Shown here: positions 1 to 12,271 of the stretch, in pieces
Layout of the letters: each line of letters begins with the position of its first letter
Position numbering within the stretch: position 1 is the first letter of the stretch
From: Ceratodon purpureus
Taxonomy: Eukaryota > Streptophyta > Bryopsida > Pseudoditrichales > Ditrichaceae
Direction: 5' to 3'
Assembly: GCA_014871385.1 (NCBI GenBank)
Contig: CM026433.1
Coordinates: 8,083,930-8,147,929, forward strand
DNA length: 64,000 bases
Position numbers and translations under genes: made by a program
The notes under the pieces: generated by a model
Databases searched by the model: none
Told to the model about the DNA's origin: nothing
The model's input: only the letters and a program-made list of their open reading frames with translations

Positions 1-1238
1 ATATGTATGTGAACATCCCAAGCAGATCGGGTATGGAATAAGGTACGCGGGTGCTCTGCTTCAAAAATGAGTTCGTGTAGCATTAAGTTATGTGGCTTGA
101 CAATATTTTCTTCTCAATAGGTAATGTGTCACATGATATAACTATTCTTCGCACCTAATCTGTCCCTGATCATATCCATAGAGCTACAACTTCAAAACAT
201 TTTTTCATGGCCAACCGCCTCCAGTGTGTTCAACTGTCAAATCATGCTTCTACTATTGTCAATGCCAAGAATCTCAGGCCTCTCTCTTAAGGGGATACGG
301 GACAATGGGTCTTGCAGGTTCAAGTCACTGAAGTTCTTGTGTCAATGAAATCCAAACTCTTGTGTTTCAAAGCGCTTTGAAAGAATCTTGTGGAGGGTGG
401 AGTTCATGGCAGGCACATACATATCGTCACATTTCTTACTTCACGTCCGTGGGTTGCAGAAAATGCAAGTAGCTAACCGAGTGACGGTCGTGTCCGACCA
501 CCTGAAGAATAAGTACGTCACCTATTTCGAAGGCAGTTGAGTCTAGAAAACATGGCACTTAGTATCAAATTAACAAAGCTTTCCCGTGCCTGGACAGTGG
601 GTTCTCAAGGAAGTCCACAAGAATAAGTTATTTCATCTGGATTGTCGCGGTATCGACCGCTGAAACTCTGTATAAGATCATGTTTAGAAAACTTGCAATC
701 CTACATAGAATGGCAACTAAACTAAAGGTGAAGCATTATTAGACATAAACTATCACATGCAGCTCACATGGGCTGGCTATGCAAATGCCTCCAATTATCG
801 TGTAATCCCACATGTACTCTGCGCTCTTTCTATTAAAATGTAAGATGGTCAAATGCCACGGACCCATGCCTGTAAAAAATGTATGCGTACCATTGGAAAT
901 TAGGAGTGGTGAACATGAAAATTAAATGTAAGAAAACAGAGTATCTCATTCAATACTACCGACAAAGAATTCAGGAGCACAACGTACAGCATCGAGAAGT
1001 AATTCAGCAGATTGGGCAAACGTTCAAAGCACACAGATATACCATCATGTGCTGTATCTACGCTTTCGTAAAGCATTCATTATTCAAAAACTGATGCTCA
1101 AGGAAATAAGCAATGGTTGCAAATATAGTTCTAAGCTTCATAACGAAAATAAATTAAGTTCAAGCAGTGGATCCACTGCCGCTACTATGCTGTCGAAATA
1201 GCACCCTGTGACCAACACAGTTGGTTATCACCTTGCAC
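1..1238. other. No recognised gene; 3' flank of TIM9
   Basis: This stretch lies downstream of the minus-strand TIM9 stop codon. It is less AT-rich than the introns further right. The only sizeable open frame (about 70 codons near 879-1094) has no motif I recognise. Part of it is presumably the TIM9 3' UTR, but no clear polyadenylation site could be fixed. Confidence 0.5.
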
Positions 1239-2186
1239 CTAGTCAGATGTAGGGGCACCCTGGTTTAATTCTGCGAAGCGCATGCTAACCCGCATGGAAT
1301 GCTTCAAGTACTTCTCAGCACACCGTTTGACACAGGTCTCCTCCTGCTTGTCCAATGTCTTCCTCCGGAAACTCTCCACACAGTGACAGAAGCACCTCTC
1401 TACCAAGGAATTGTACATCTTCAAGCTGCAACACCCAAGATAAACCACATCAAAAAACGCCGTTGCCAAGATAATTCCAGTCACCATACCATAAACCCTA
1501 AAAAACATCACGATCAAATACAAAAAAACTCTCTATTCTCAGCACCCTACAAAACCAAGCACAACAAGATACCCTTCCACATCGAACACATATCACGAAA
1601 AAACGACAGAAAAAGAAAACACCACATGACTACAAATCTAAAATTCCCACATTCACAAAAATTCCAGACCACACTAAACCCTAATTCAAACTTTCAGACC
1701 ACACACCGGATTCTCACATACTCAAGTAAAACACAAACCACCAATCACTATCATCAACATAAATCCAAACCACTCACAAGTAAAAAAGAGCCAACTTATA
1801 ACACACAAACCAACACTCAACCAACACATAACACACATAACCTTCACAATGCCACTAAATTTCGAAACACCCATTCTTTCTGCCTACCATTACCAAAAAA
1901 ATCCTCAATCCTCTCTACCACATAAACCTCCAAATCATTCACACCAGAAAAAAATTTAAAAAATACAACATCTCAAAAAACCCACATTATGCGAAAAACC
2001 CCTAAAAACCCTAAAATCCAGACAAGCATCGGAAACCCTAAAAGACGATGAACCCAACTGAGGAAAGCACGCAATTGAGGGGGAATGGTGAGACACGGAC
2101 CTGTCGCGGACTTGGAGGTGGTCGATCATGGTGGACATGCGGTGCTTGTCCTCCTCCGGCAGGGCCTCGAAATCTGCCGCCTCCAT
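1239..2186 (-). CDS. TIM9: TIM9 small mitochondrial import chaperone (2 exons)
   Basis: Two minus-strand exons, 2186-2101 and 1425-1239, join in frame to give 90 aa, close to the family's usual length. Exon 1 starts at ATG 2186 and carries the N-terminal LPEEDK and MIDHLQVRD motifs. It ends AG before a GT donor, and exon 2 resumes as SLKMYNSLVERC. The twin CX3C motif is complete: Cys40/Cys44 and Cys60/Cys64, separated by 15 residues, followed by the LKHSMRVSMRFAELNQ helix. Tim9 pairs with Tim10 in the mitochondrial intermembrane space and escorts hydrophobic precursors to the TIM22 complex; the cysteines form two disulfides. The sequence reads like land-plant Tim9. One oddity is an extra cysteine (Cys42) inside the first CX3C. 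The 675-bp intron contains four teloboxes. Confidence 0.95.
1493..2041. promoter_or_regulatory. Four telobox motifs in the TIM9 intron
   Basis: Exact AAACCCTAA motifs lie at 1493-1501, 1676-1684, 2006-2014 and 2033-2041, all inside the TIM9 intron; the last two are within 100 bp of the splice donor. In plants, teloboxes are known cis-elements close to transcription starts of translation-related and other housekeeping genes. A regulatory role here is inference. Confidence 0.5.
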
Positions 2187-2337
2187 GGCTGCTGAAACCA
2201 AATGCGGTCGAGAACTTGCTCAATGTGCAGGTGAGGAAGGCGATTGCAATGGCAGTGGCAGTGGCGATGGCGATGGAGGAGGGTGATGAGTGAAGCGATC
2301 GGCGCCGGCAAAGTGCAACTGATGCAGCTGCCGAATG

Positions 2338-2930
2338 TCTGTGTTTTGAAAAACCCTCTCTTCACTAAACCCCCATTTTTCACCCATTTTTATCATTTTA
2401 CCATTTTTACCATTTAACTAAACCTCCTACCTTCACCACACTAATTATCTGATTTGGTGTGGTCTACATTCTTTTAATGTAAATATAATTTTGATTGGTG
2501 TGGTGTATACTATTTTCATGTAAAAACTAGGGCTACGCAATGCTATGGACAACCGTCGACGAAAATCACAATTTTTTAATTTGAATATAAATTAGCATAT
2601 TGATATTTCACAATGAAGTGTGTATTGGTAAATTGCTTGAAGACTATCTGTGCTCTGAAAAACCCTCTCTTTACTAAACCTCCATTTTTCATCCATTTTT
2701 ATCATTTTATCATTTTTACCATTTAACTAAACCACCCACCTTCACCGCACTATTATCTGATTTGGTGTGGTTTACATTCTTTTAATGTAAAAAATGATTT
2801 GTGTTGGTGTGGTGTATACTATTTTCATGTAAAAACTAGGGCTACGCAATGCTACGCACAATTGTTGACGAAAATCATAATTTTTTAATTTGAATATAAA
2901 TTAGGATATTTCACAATGAAGTGTTTATCA
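2338..2930. repeat. Tandem duplication, 309-bp period
   Basis: Copy 1 starts at 2338 and copy 2 at 2647. Both begin TCTGTG, run through a run of pyrimidine-rich ATTTTT/CATTTT blocks, then a GGTGTGGT segment and an AGGGCTACGCAATGCTA segment, and end in CACAATGAAGTG. The copies differ by scattered substitutions and small indels. They lie just upstream of TIM9. A diverged relative sits at 6284-6640, so this is a dispersed repeat rather than a simple local duplication. Confidence 0.8.
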
Positions 2931-3117
2931 AAAAAATCAGAACTAACAATTAAGAAATGAAAGGTGTTTGTATAAAAATGAAATAAAATAATTTTAGAAG
3001 TTGAACTTTGCTTTTGTTTTTGAAATATGTCAATTGATTTTTAAATATTAATATTGTTTGAAATATCTTATTGCCATCTATATAATCTATATAACTTTTC
3101 AAACAACTTTTCAAGTT

Positions 3118-3263
3118 TTCAACTCCAACTTCGATTTCTTTTTTCTTTTCACGTCCATATAGGACTAATAATACCAAAGGACATGACAACTTTCAACTCC
3201 AACTTCAATCTTTTCTTTCTTTTCACGTCCATATAGGACTAATAATACCAAAGGACATGACGA
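3118..3263. repeat. Tandem duplication, 74-bp period
   Basis: Two near-identical units start at about 3118 and 3192. Each contains CAACTCCAACTTC, a T/C-rich run, then ACGTCCATATAGGACTAATA and ATACCAAAGGACATGAC. No function is evident. Confidence 0.8.
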
Positions 3264-3438
3264 CGTAAAAAAAGTGAGGCTTTATTTTGTGTGTTATTCA
3301 AAAAAAATATGAACAATTTCATAATTTAGAGCATATTAAGGTGTTTCTACAATGCAGTTGACCAACATCCTACTCCAATATTGCCAAATCAAAAAAAAAT
3401 CATCTAAGTTATTTTTAGATTAATCTTTATAATATTAA

Positions 3439-4302
3439 CCTCTAAAGTTTGAGGGTATTTTTCATCAAAACTTGCCTCAAAACAGCCCCTCTTCTAAGCA
3501 AGGTGGATTTTGCAAACTTGGGATCTTAATTAGTACATCTAACCGTAAGATCTTGTAGCTAACTTTTGTGTCTACATGTCCACCAAATCTCACATACCAA
3601 ATCTTATTCCTCACCAATTGCAAGATCGTAACGTTCAAAGTTGAAAAACAAGTGTTTTTTCCTTGCGCAAAAAGGGAAGTTACAGCAGAGTTTTGAGAGC
3701 CCAAAAAACCATTTTTGAAAGTAGATATGGAATGAGTCTCTCCATATTCTTGTTCCTAAGTGAATTAGGTACATGTCCAAAAACTATTCAAAAAAGTTGT
3801 GGAAGGTTGCCAAAAAAATCATTTTCCGCTAGGGGTATACTGAAATTATCAAACAAAGGCCGTTTTTTACAATAAAAATAGCATATGAAAAAAAATTGGA
3901 TTAAAAATCCGAACGATGGGAACATGCTCTGCTGCCTTCTCTATACACAGAAATTTTTATTTTTAAATAATATCAAAATCTCAATTTTTGGTGGAATTTC
4001 AAAGTTTCGTCTTTGGGCAGATTTTGGTAATTTTGGGCAGTTTTTGGCAGAATTTGCTACATCCACTATCATACTTATTGGCTAACTTACTTTGCAAACC
4101 TGCCCTTGGAGGAGCATTTGAGGTTCAGAGGTGTATGAATTTTTACTCCAACGTCGGATTTTAGAATAAAAAAATATCGACACGAAGCTCTCACCGAGGC
4201 CCACTTTCATTATAATTTTCATAAAATATGAGTTTAAATTGCATTTGCAGGTACATGCCCAAACTCCAAAAAAGCCCCACATTGCCAAATTGTCCTTTAG
4301 GA
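3439..4302. mobile_element. Non-autonomous piggyBac-like element (864 bp)
   Basis: TTAA flanks both ends (3435-3438 and 4303-4306). The ends read CCTCTAAAG on the left and, in reverse complement, CTCCTAAAG on the right, close to the CCCCTAAAG ends of the piggyBac element at 7765-13525. The left subterminal region shares CCTCAAAACAGCCC and AAGATCGTAACGTTCAAAG with the right subterminal region of that element. No transposase frame is present. It is best read as a non-autonomous relative lying in inverse orientation to the full element. Confidence 0.7.
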
Positions 4303-5204
4303 GTTAACATAACTCAAAATTACACATACTATAGGTGATGCCAAAACACATTTGGCTTGGACAAAAAAAATTGGGCTTCAACAAATAAAGGATAATATAA
4401 AACATTCTCATACATTTCCTATAAATTGGGTTGATTATCTACTACTTTTGAAAAAGATGCATTTAATAAACTTATAGTTTGCACTAGAATTCCTTTGACA
4501 TAAATTATTAAGTACGGGCTATATGAAAACCACAACCACAAATTAACCATTTTCTATGTTTAAAAGTTCTTTAGAAGTTAATATTTATTCCTCTAAAAGT
4601 TATTAGATAATGGACCTAGTTAGTGTTGAATTTCCTTTTAACTGAAATAATCAATTCAATAAATGGATTTGATGTTTCAGAAAAGGATTGAGTTGGCATT
4701 GGCCAATTATTTTTAAATAGGGGTTGGATATTTCACTCTAAAATATCATGATGAATTCTAACGGTGAGAGATCATAATAATTTTGTTTCCACAAAACTAA
4801 AATCCTACACAGTCACAATTCCTTTTTCTACATATGACCCACTGTGTCAACCAATTAGCTGAAGGAAATGTAATCCCAAATTTTTCTCCACAAAAAAATC
4901 ACTACATATTTTCATACACCTTAACAACAAAACATCCCATTCTATTAGATTGATCACTTCATCATTATAGAAAACTTCAAAATATAAGCATCGCTGTCAT
5001 AGAATTTAAATTAAATATCTCTTTTCTACCACTTGTGAATTTACTCACTGCCTCGAATTTCTCGCCACCTGCGCTCCACTCTATACTTTCTTCCTGTGAT
5101 ATGAGTGGCTGCTCCGACTCAATTCTTTATCTGATTTTCTTCAATGTGCGGTTTCTCTCCCTTCTTTGTCTCTCTTCTTCACGAACTTGCTCCTTCGTAA
5201 CTCT

Positions 5205-5375
5205 TCAACCTACAACGTAACTCTTCAACATAATTCTTCAACCTACAATATAACTCTTCAACCTACAACATAATTCTTCAACCTACAACGTAACACTATA
5301 ATCTACCTTCAACCTACAACGTAACACTATAATCTACAGCTTAACTCTTCAACCTTCAGCATTTTGCAACGTTCA
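5205..5375. repeat. Degenerate short tandem repeat (CTTCAACCTACAA)
   Basis: The motif CTTCAACCTACAA recurs with spacers of TAACT, TATAA or CATAATT, followed by two copies of a unit reading ACCTACAACGTAACACTATA. Local slippage or unequal exchange is the likely origin. Confidence 0.7.
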
Positions 5376-6283
5376 AGCCCTCAATCATGCAACATTCAAA
5401 ATGTTTCTAGATCCAAAGGCAAGCCTCGAACAAGGAACAGAAGATGTTACAAACACATGCAGCCCTTCATCAACAAGTGATGTTCCAGCAACAAGCCATG
5501 GTTCAACAGCAAGCCATGATCAAACACCAAACAATGATTCAACACCAACACGCCACGGTCTAGATGGCCATGCAAACCATCTGACATCACCTTTCAAAAA
5601 GTCAGCCCAACAACATGTTTAAGCATCACACCATTGCAGTACTATTGGTTCACGTGCAACTCGACCCAACCCACATGTAAACCATGATCCATGAACGTTC
5701 CATTCTCCAACGCCGGTTCCTCTTCGCACCAAGTTGATGAAACCGACAAGTGAACCAATCATGAATCATAGAGCTGCCATGGTTAACAAAATAAAGATAA
5801 CCACAACAATTTCTGAAATTTGGCTTATGACCAATCACAATGTCCGATTGTTCAAGCACCAAATTCAGCAATAAGGTAAGATTCATTGATCAATCATAGC
5901 AAAAACATCTTTCATTGTTGCCTTACACAGAATGTTTAGAAAGCACTGAAAGGTGAGAGACAAAATCTCCTACGTTGATTTGTCACTGATCCTACGATTT
6001 AAGAGAAATTGCCTTTGAGAGATTTTAGATGGCATAGAAGTTGAAGGTGTAGAAAATGGCCTTCCGACTCTTACATACTCAAAATTTTGTGTCCACATTT
6101 GCCCTTTGGAATCTCTACAATCTCTATATGAGAGGTTTTTTTTCAGAGCCTAATTACTCACGGATGAACTCAGAATCCATTGACATAGAGAATGCAATAT
6201 CACAATACACACAAGAAAGAGACGGAGGAAAATGGAACATCCAGCCTTTATGCACGCCTTCTACAATAACGATCTCAAAAATT

Positions 6284-6640
6284 GGCACTAGGGCTTCGCA
6301 ATGTCACGCACAACCGTTGACAAAAATCATAATTTTTTAATATAAATTAGAATATTTTTCAATGAAGTGTTTATTGGTAAATTGCTTGAAGACCACTTTG
6401 AGAAAAAAATTCCAAAAAATTCAAAACTAATAAGTAAGAAATGAAAGGTGTCCATATAAAAATAAAATAAAATAAAATTTACACAAAAAATGAACGAAGT
6501 CAAGCTCTGCTTTTGTTTCTATAATATGTCAATTGATTTTCAAATATTGTATGAAATAAGTTTTGCAATATTCTTTTGAATAGCCATCTATAATTGATTA
6601 GTGTGGTCAACACTCTTTCAATGTAAAAACAATTTGAATC
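6284..6640. repeat. Diverged copy of the 2.3-3.1 kb repeat
   Basis: The segment contains CTAGGGCTTCGCAATG, CAATGAAGTGTTTATTGG, AAGAAATGAAAGGTG and ATATGTCAATTGATTTT in the same order as sequences between 2840 and 3060. It then has a GTGTGGTCAACACTC block like the one at 2750. It is a dispersed repeat family member with no coding capacity. Confidence 0.65.
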
Positions 6641-7760
6641 CGTGTGGTCTCTACAATTTTGATATAAAAATATTTTTTCTAATGTATAAGTAGCCACATC
6701 CAAAATAAAGTAAAATGTTTGCAAAATTTCAAATTTTGATATTTTGCAATTAAATTTATTTTTATTTTTTAAAAGTTGACTTTTCAAGAAATAAATAATT
6801 TTAAGCCACTCTATGTAAATAAGTGAGAGTGACTTAAACCAAATACATGAACCTATGGAACACTATCAATAAATCACTCATTTATAAATTCACAATAATT
6901 ATGTATGAGTTTATTCCTGACATGAAAGATAGCAATGGAGAGGTATTGACACATGTCATTGTTGTTATTCTGTACTCCTAGTTTTGAAATTTTAAGCCAA
7001 AATTTAATTAACCCTGAAGTCAAGACACCTTCCAAAATCTTCTTTGTAAGTGGGCATTATATTATTCAAAGACATACTATGATCTTTCAATCCAACTATC
7101 TAATCTTACCAAGGTTTAATGGATTGTCAAATGATTTACATATGTTTAATTTTATACAATTAAATATCATAAATAGAATCATTTATTTCTTAAAATCCTT
7201 CAACTATGGTTTCTCCATAACCAATCTAGGCTGTAAAGGATTAAAATTAACATGTCAAATTACCATTGTTTCAACAATGTCCAGGGGTTTTTCAGAACTT
7301 TGATGATTAGCTTATATTTTGCCTTAAACACCAATCCATACAATTATTGTCTGAGTTGAGTATTGTATTAAGTATCACATATTTTATTTTGGTTTCTAGC
7401 CAAAGGCTTTGGATATCAATCGATTTTTAGTAAAATTAATCAACCAATCTGTAAGTAGCTGCCATCTGGTTCATTGTTTTCAATGTACATGTTTGCAATC
7501 ATCGTACATACTTATGAAAATCCAATTAATACATCTATCTATGAAAATACCATCTTCTATTGCAATTTCTTGTGCATAACCACATGATTTCCATTAAACA
7601 GTAATGATGGTGCTTCAAATAATACCTCTTTCATATTTTCCACAACATCCCATAATATTTCATGGATTGGAAAATTGAAAGCATGATATCTTTATGATAT
7701 CTTTATGTGTAGTGGCTCAAGATTACAAAGCATTTTGAAACACTTTTGAACAATTGGAAT

Positions 7761-7776
7761 TTAACCCCTAAAGCAT
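7761..7776 (+). repeat. piggyBac left end: TTAA plus 12-bp TIR
   Basis: Reads TTAACCCCTAAAGCAT. It is identical to the reverse complement of the right end, including the TTAA target duplication. Confidence 0.9.
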
Positions 7777-8524
7777 CAACTCAACACTTTTGGTATGATT
7801 TGGGGTCTGGGCAGGCTCCCTATGATTCTATTTTTACCGGATGAAGCTGTAACTTTGGCACAGCATGGGAAATTGACATATCTTTCTAACAAGACCAAAT
7901 TTTACATTCATTGGGCCCGTAGTTAAGAAATAATTCGTGTTTAAAGATCAAAATTCAATTCAGGGCAGTTGGGGCAGGGTCATGGCCAATGGGAGTGAGG
8001 TGGAAATTCTGCCCTTCTTGGAGGGAAGGGGCTTTGAAAAAAGGGTTGGGCAGCGTTTGTAGGGGGTGACGGCAGGGGCTAATTTTGGTTCCCTGTGTCA
8101 TGGGATTCGAAACGGTTGACCTTGTTAGTGAAGAACATGTCAAAACCTCAGCAGAAACCATATGCAACTTAGAGGTGCAAATAATGTACATAAAACAAAT
8201 AATGCAAATTATGCAAATAATGTACATTCACTCAATACAAACAGAATCTGGTCATCAAAAAGGTAAGAAAATATGCAAGCCAGTGACCAATCAATTATTT
8301 TGAAAAATCTAAAAATGCTAACGACAATGTCAACTGAGTCTGTGCACATAGATAGACAGACCAATCAATTACAGTCAGAAAATCAAAGATGCTAACTACA
8401 ATGTAAACTCAGACAGAGTAGTCAATTCCACTGAAAATTTCAAAGATACCCACTACAATGTGAACTCAGCCTCATGTACACAAACAAAGAGAACATAAGG
8501 ATTTTGGGGTCCAACTGCACAGCG

Positions 8525-8960
8525 GACCGGGAGTCAAGTACACCGAGCAGCAGCATAAAGGGGCAGCATCAAGCAGTTGCAGCAACCAGCATCAGCTGCA
8601 TCACCGGAGGCTGGGCGGTGGTACATCTGGGACTGGGATAGAGAATCATCTGCAGCACGTAGGTGAGCATCCTCTGCAGCACCGGGAAGAGCACCATCTG
8701 CAGCACCGAGAAGAGCATCATCGACAACATCATTGAGAACAAGATTTGGTGGACACATTAGCATCGACGGCAGACCATCAGCATCGACAACAAGGCGGAC
8801 CGTCAGCATCGACAACAAGGCGGACGTCGACCATCGGCATCATCAAAGGCGGCAGCATCGACAGGTTCCATCGACTTCGAAACCATCATCAACACCAGCA
8901 CCAGATCAAGGCATCGACGGCATTACCAGCAGCATCGACCGGGGCAAGTGGGAATATCAC
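8525..8960 (+). repeat. Low-complexity GC-rich leader of the piggyBac element
   Basis: Imperfect repeats of about 24 bp built on GCAGCACCG and GAGCATC are followed by many copies of CATCGAC with variable spacers. The composition is very unlike the AT-rich flanks. It precedes the transposase start, so it is probably leader or promoter-proximal sequence of the transposon. Confidence 0.6.
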
Positions 8961-9066
8961 CGGCGAGCGACTAAACCATCTGCATCGACATCGACACAAG
9001 TGGGAGTGTGTAGTGAAGTGAGGTGTGCCGGCATCAAGTACACCAGCCGACAGGTAAGTGCTCTTC

Positions 9067-11877
9067 ATGGCGCCAAAAAGGAAATACAAGCACCATGCCG
9101 AGGTGGTGCGCCGCAGCATGCGCCTTGCAAACCAAGAAACTCTTCCTTCTTCTTCATCTCTGCTTCCTCCTATTACGCCTACCAGGGAATCCACACCTCC
9201 ACCTCCTCCCTCTACACTTTCAGAAGCAGAAAAGTCAGCCATAAGGAACATGAGTATGAGGGAAGTACTCGGGCTAGATGGTTTTTTTGAGTATGACAAT
9301 ACAAATGATGAGGAGTGGGGGAGGGAGTCATCTTGTGATGCCGAGTCTGAACCAGAGAATGATGAGAGAGTCATGCAAGGGGGTGGGTTAGAAGACATGA
9401 CATGGCCTCCTGAGCTACTCCACAGACCAGAGCCACGACGTCAAAAACAAAGCACACACATTCGAAGAGAAGATGGGCAGGGGAGAGGACAACCTGAGGA
9501 CAGTGTTCACGCTCATGACATTGCGGAAGGAGAAGGGGGATCTGGATCAGGTGTGGGAGGCAGGGGTTCAAGGTGCGAGGAGAGGGCGGGAGCAGTGGCC
9601 GAGCATATGCATGCGGAGGGATGGGCGGGAGAAGGTGCTCTCATGGAAGAGGAGGACAGGGCGGGGGAGTTTGAAAGTGGGCTGCATGGGTTGGCGGGTT
9701 TCGGGAGGGGGATGACTGCGGATGGCGGGTCCGTTGGGGGAGGTCGAGAGCCAAGGAGCGGGGTCGGGGAGTACCAGGGAGGGAGCGGGGGTTCTAGTGA
9801 GTTCCCGAGAGGGAGCGGGGTCGGGGAGCGCGGGGTGGGATCAGAGAGTCCCTAGGCGGGGTGGAGTCCTGGACCGGGGTCGGGGAGTTTGGATGCCGTG
9901 GGAGGGGAAGCAGGGTTGGGGACTGGGGAGGGTGGGCGGGGGCCATCGAGGCGGAACAGGGAAGTGGAGCCAGGCACCGGGGCAGTAAGGGGGGAGGAAG
10001 TAGGGGGTGACATTCCGGGGAGGGAAAGGGTGGTTGCCGAGGGTGGGTTTCCAGAGGCAGGCATGGATGGAGCGGCGTGGGGGACAGATGACCAAGGGCC
10101 TGATGGGGAAGAGAGGGTAATGGGGCATGATGGAGTTCCTAATGAGATTGTAAGAAGACCAATTCGGAGGAGACTTCGAAGGGCAGCAGTTTTTGTCGCG
10201 GAACTCAGTGATAATTCAATGGATTACGATGATGAGTATGAAAGTGGGGATGAAAGTGAGGGAGGATTGAGTGAGGGACATCGGAGAGAAGTTGATGAGG
10301 ATAATGTACGGGATGAATACGGGGATGAGTTTTGGGGCCAAGACCACTATACATATGAACCCGTTCCAAGTGCATTTCATGGAGTTAGTGGAATAATCCG
10401 TTTTTACGAAGATATGCCTACAGTATTGACTCTTTGGGAACTATTTTGGCCTTACAATTTACTCCGCAAAATTGTAAGAGAAACCAATCGGTATGCAAGT
10501 TCCATTAGAGATGTTGTGGGGAACACACTAGGGGGGAGAAATTGGATACCAATGACTATTGGAGATTTTAGAGCCTTTTTAGCTATTCACATTTACATGG
10601 GAATGAAGAAACAACCGAACATGAAAACATATTGGGAGAAGGCAGGTTCTATTTTCCATTGTCCCATAATTTCTAACATCATGACTTTGGCAAGGTTTAG
10701 GGAATTGAGAAGGTGTATGCACATTACCAATCCTGAGACGTACCGGGACATTGAGCGAGGCCAAGTAGGATATGACAAAATGCGACAGGTTCGGTGGCTC
10801 GTAAATGATATTAGGGATGTTTGCATGAGTGAATGGGCTTTAGGGGAATATGTTACTATAGATGAGATGATGATCCGATATAAAGGTTTATATTGCCCCG
10901 CAAGACAGTGCATGCCGAAGAAGCCACAGAAATGGGGCATCAAAGTTTGGTGTTTAGCGGATTCTAAATCAAAATTTGTGTACAATTTTGATATATACTG
11001 TGGTCGTGATATTGAAGAACAAATCGTGGTTGGGGTACCTAGGGGTGGGCCAAGTGTTCCACATAGGGTAGTTATGAAATTGATAGAAGGCTTAGAAAAC
11101 AAAGGCCATTGCGTGGTTATGGACAACTACTTCACATCAGTGCCTTTGTTCAAGGAATTGGCATCCATGGGAATTTTTGCAACAGGTACAACTCGGTCTA
11201 ACCGCGTTGGGCTTCCTACGTATTTGAAAACTCCTCGAAATTTTAGGAGATACCCTCAAGGATTTTTGGAGTGGAGAATGCATCGCAGTCGTGCCATGTC
11301 TTGTGTTATGTGGAAAGACAAGCGGCCAGTCCTCCTTCTATCTTCTCATGCGAATCCCATTTCTTCTCCAAATGAGCCACAAGTTGTGGTACCTCGGAGA
11401 AACGGAGCCATTAGAGAAGATATTCCCACATCCCCGGTTTTAGTGGAATACACAAAGTATATGCGCGGCGTAGATGTAGCAGATCAGCTCCGTGCATCAT
11501 ATTCCAGCCAAACACGAAGCCACAAGTGGTGGCATCGTGTTTTTTGGTTCCTAGTTGACACAACGGTGGTCAACATGTATGTGATGTATCTCAACCAACT
11601 TTCTCGTGGTAGGATTGTGGAGTCTCCCATGACTCACTTGCAATTCAAGACTAAATTATGCGAGGAGCTTCTTGAGCATTATGAACTACGATCGGACCGC
11701 GAACACGCTATTCGAGCGCATAGACCGGGTGTTCACATATTATCTCATTCAGAAATGAGGAGAACATGTGTTGTGTGCAGAGCCCGGGCGGTTCGTACAT
11801 ACTGTTTTCAATGCGACGGCCAATTCATGTGTTGGAGAAATCCAAATTGCTTTGAGATGTTCCACACGAACATCTAA
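9067..11877 (+). CDS. piggyBac transposase, one in-frame TAG at 9853
   Basis: One frame runs from ATG 9067 (basic start MAPKRKYKHH) to TAA 11877, interrupted only by TAG at 9853-9855. An in-frame ATG at 10063 could start the downstream part alone. The N-terminal third is acidic and Gly/Arg/Glu-rich, encoded by a G-rich strand. From about 10360 the DDE-type domain is complete. The catalytic aspartates are in TIDEMM (codon 10861), VVMDNYFTS (11122) and GVDVADQ (11473). It ends in a cysteine-rich zinc-binding domain (CVVCRARA, YCFQC, CWRNPNC), as in canonical piggyBac. The enzyme excises and inserts the element at TTAA in the nucleus. The stop could be a real defect, a sequencing error in a GC-rich stretch, or removed by splicing. 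A CAG/GTAAGTG donor-like site lies 14 bp before the ATG. Confidence 0.88.
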
Positions 11878-12271
11878 AAATCTCCCGCGTAGTGTACCCC
11901 GATATATAGTAGATATGTTTTATCTCCGTGTTTTCTTTCTTTTTACTTTATTTATTTTTATTTACAGTTCTCGTACTTCACCAACACATTTGTTCGATTG
12001 TAGCGTTATTCTATATTTCATATGTTGCGAATATTCTATTTCATATGATGTCCCTTATTATGTTTTTGATCAATTTATCTTTATAAAAAAAAATTAAAAA
12101 TTACTAAAATATATTCATTTAGATTTTTCATGAGTATCTAAATTTATTTTTGCCACAGACGGGACTGTCTGTTAGAGTCAAAATTTGTTGTGCAGACTCT
12201 AGGCTCCTCTTCCGGGGTCACAGCCCAAACAGGAGGGTGGTGGCCATCAGAAAAATTGAGTGGGGCGAGGT

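Larger units (their letters stand above)
4307..7760. other. Intergenic DNA without a recognised gene
   Basis: AT-rich DNA between the small TTAA element and the large piggyBac element. It contains the short tandem repeats at 5205-5375 and the dispersed-repeat fragment at 6284-6640. Short open frames exist, including a glutamine-rich one near 5430-5560, but none matches a family I know. Confidence 0.5.

Noticed and set aside
1299-1925. 208-codon plus-strand frame rich in His, Thr, Asn and Lys
   Set aside because: It overlaps TIM9 exon 2 in antisense and runs through the C/A-rich TIM9 intron; composition explains it.
5425-5565. Glutamine-rich short frame (QQQAMVQQQAM)
   Set aside because: Repeat-like and under 50 codons, with no start context or neighbouring exon. 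It could be a remnant of a Gln-rich protein gene but cannot be supported.
9371-10128. Minus-strand and other-frame open frames across the transposase N-terminal region
   Set aside because: Pro/Ser/Arg-rich shadows of the G-rich strand; the plus-strand frame joins a recognisable transposase domain.
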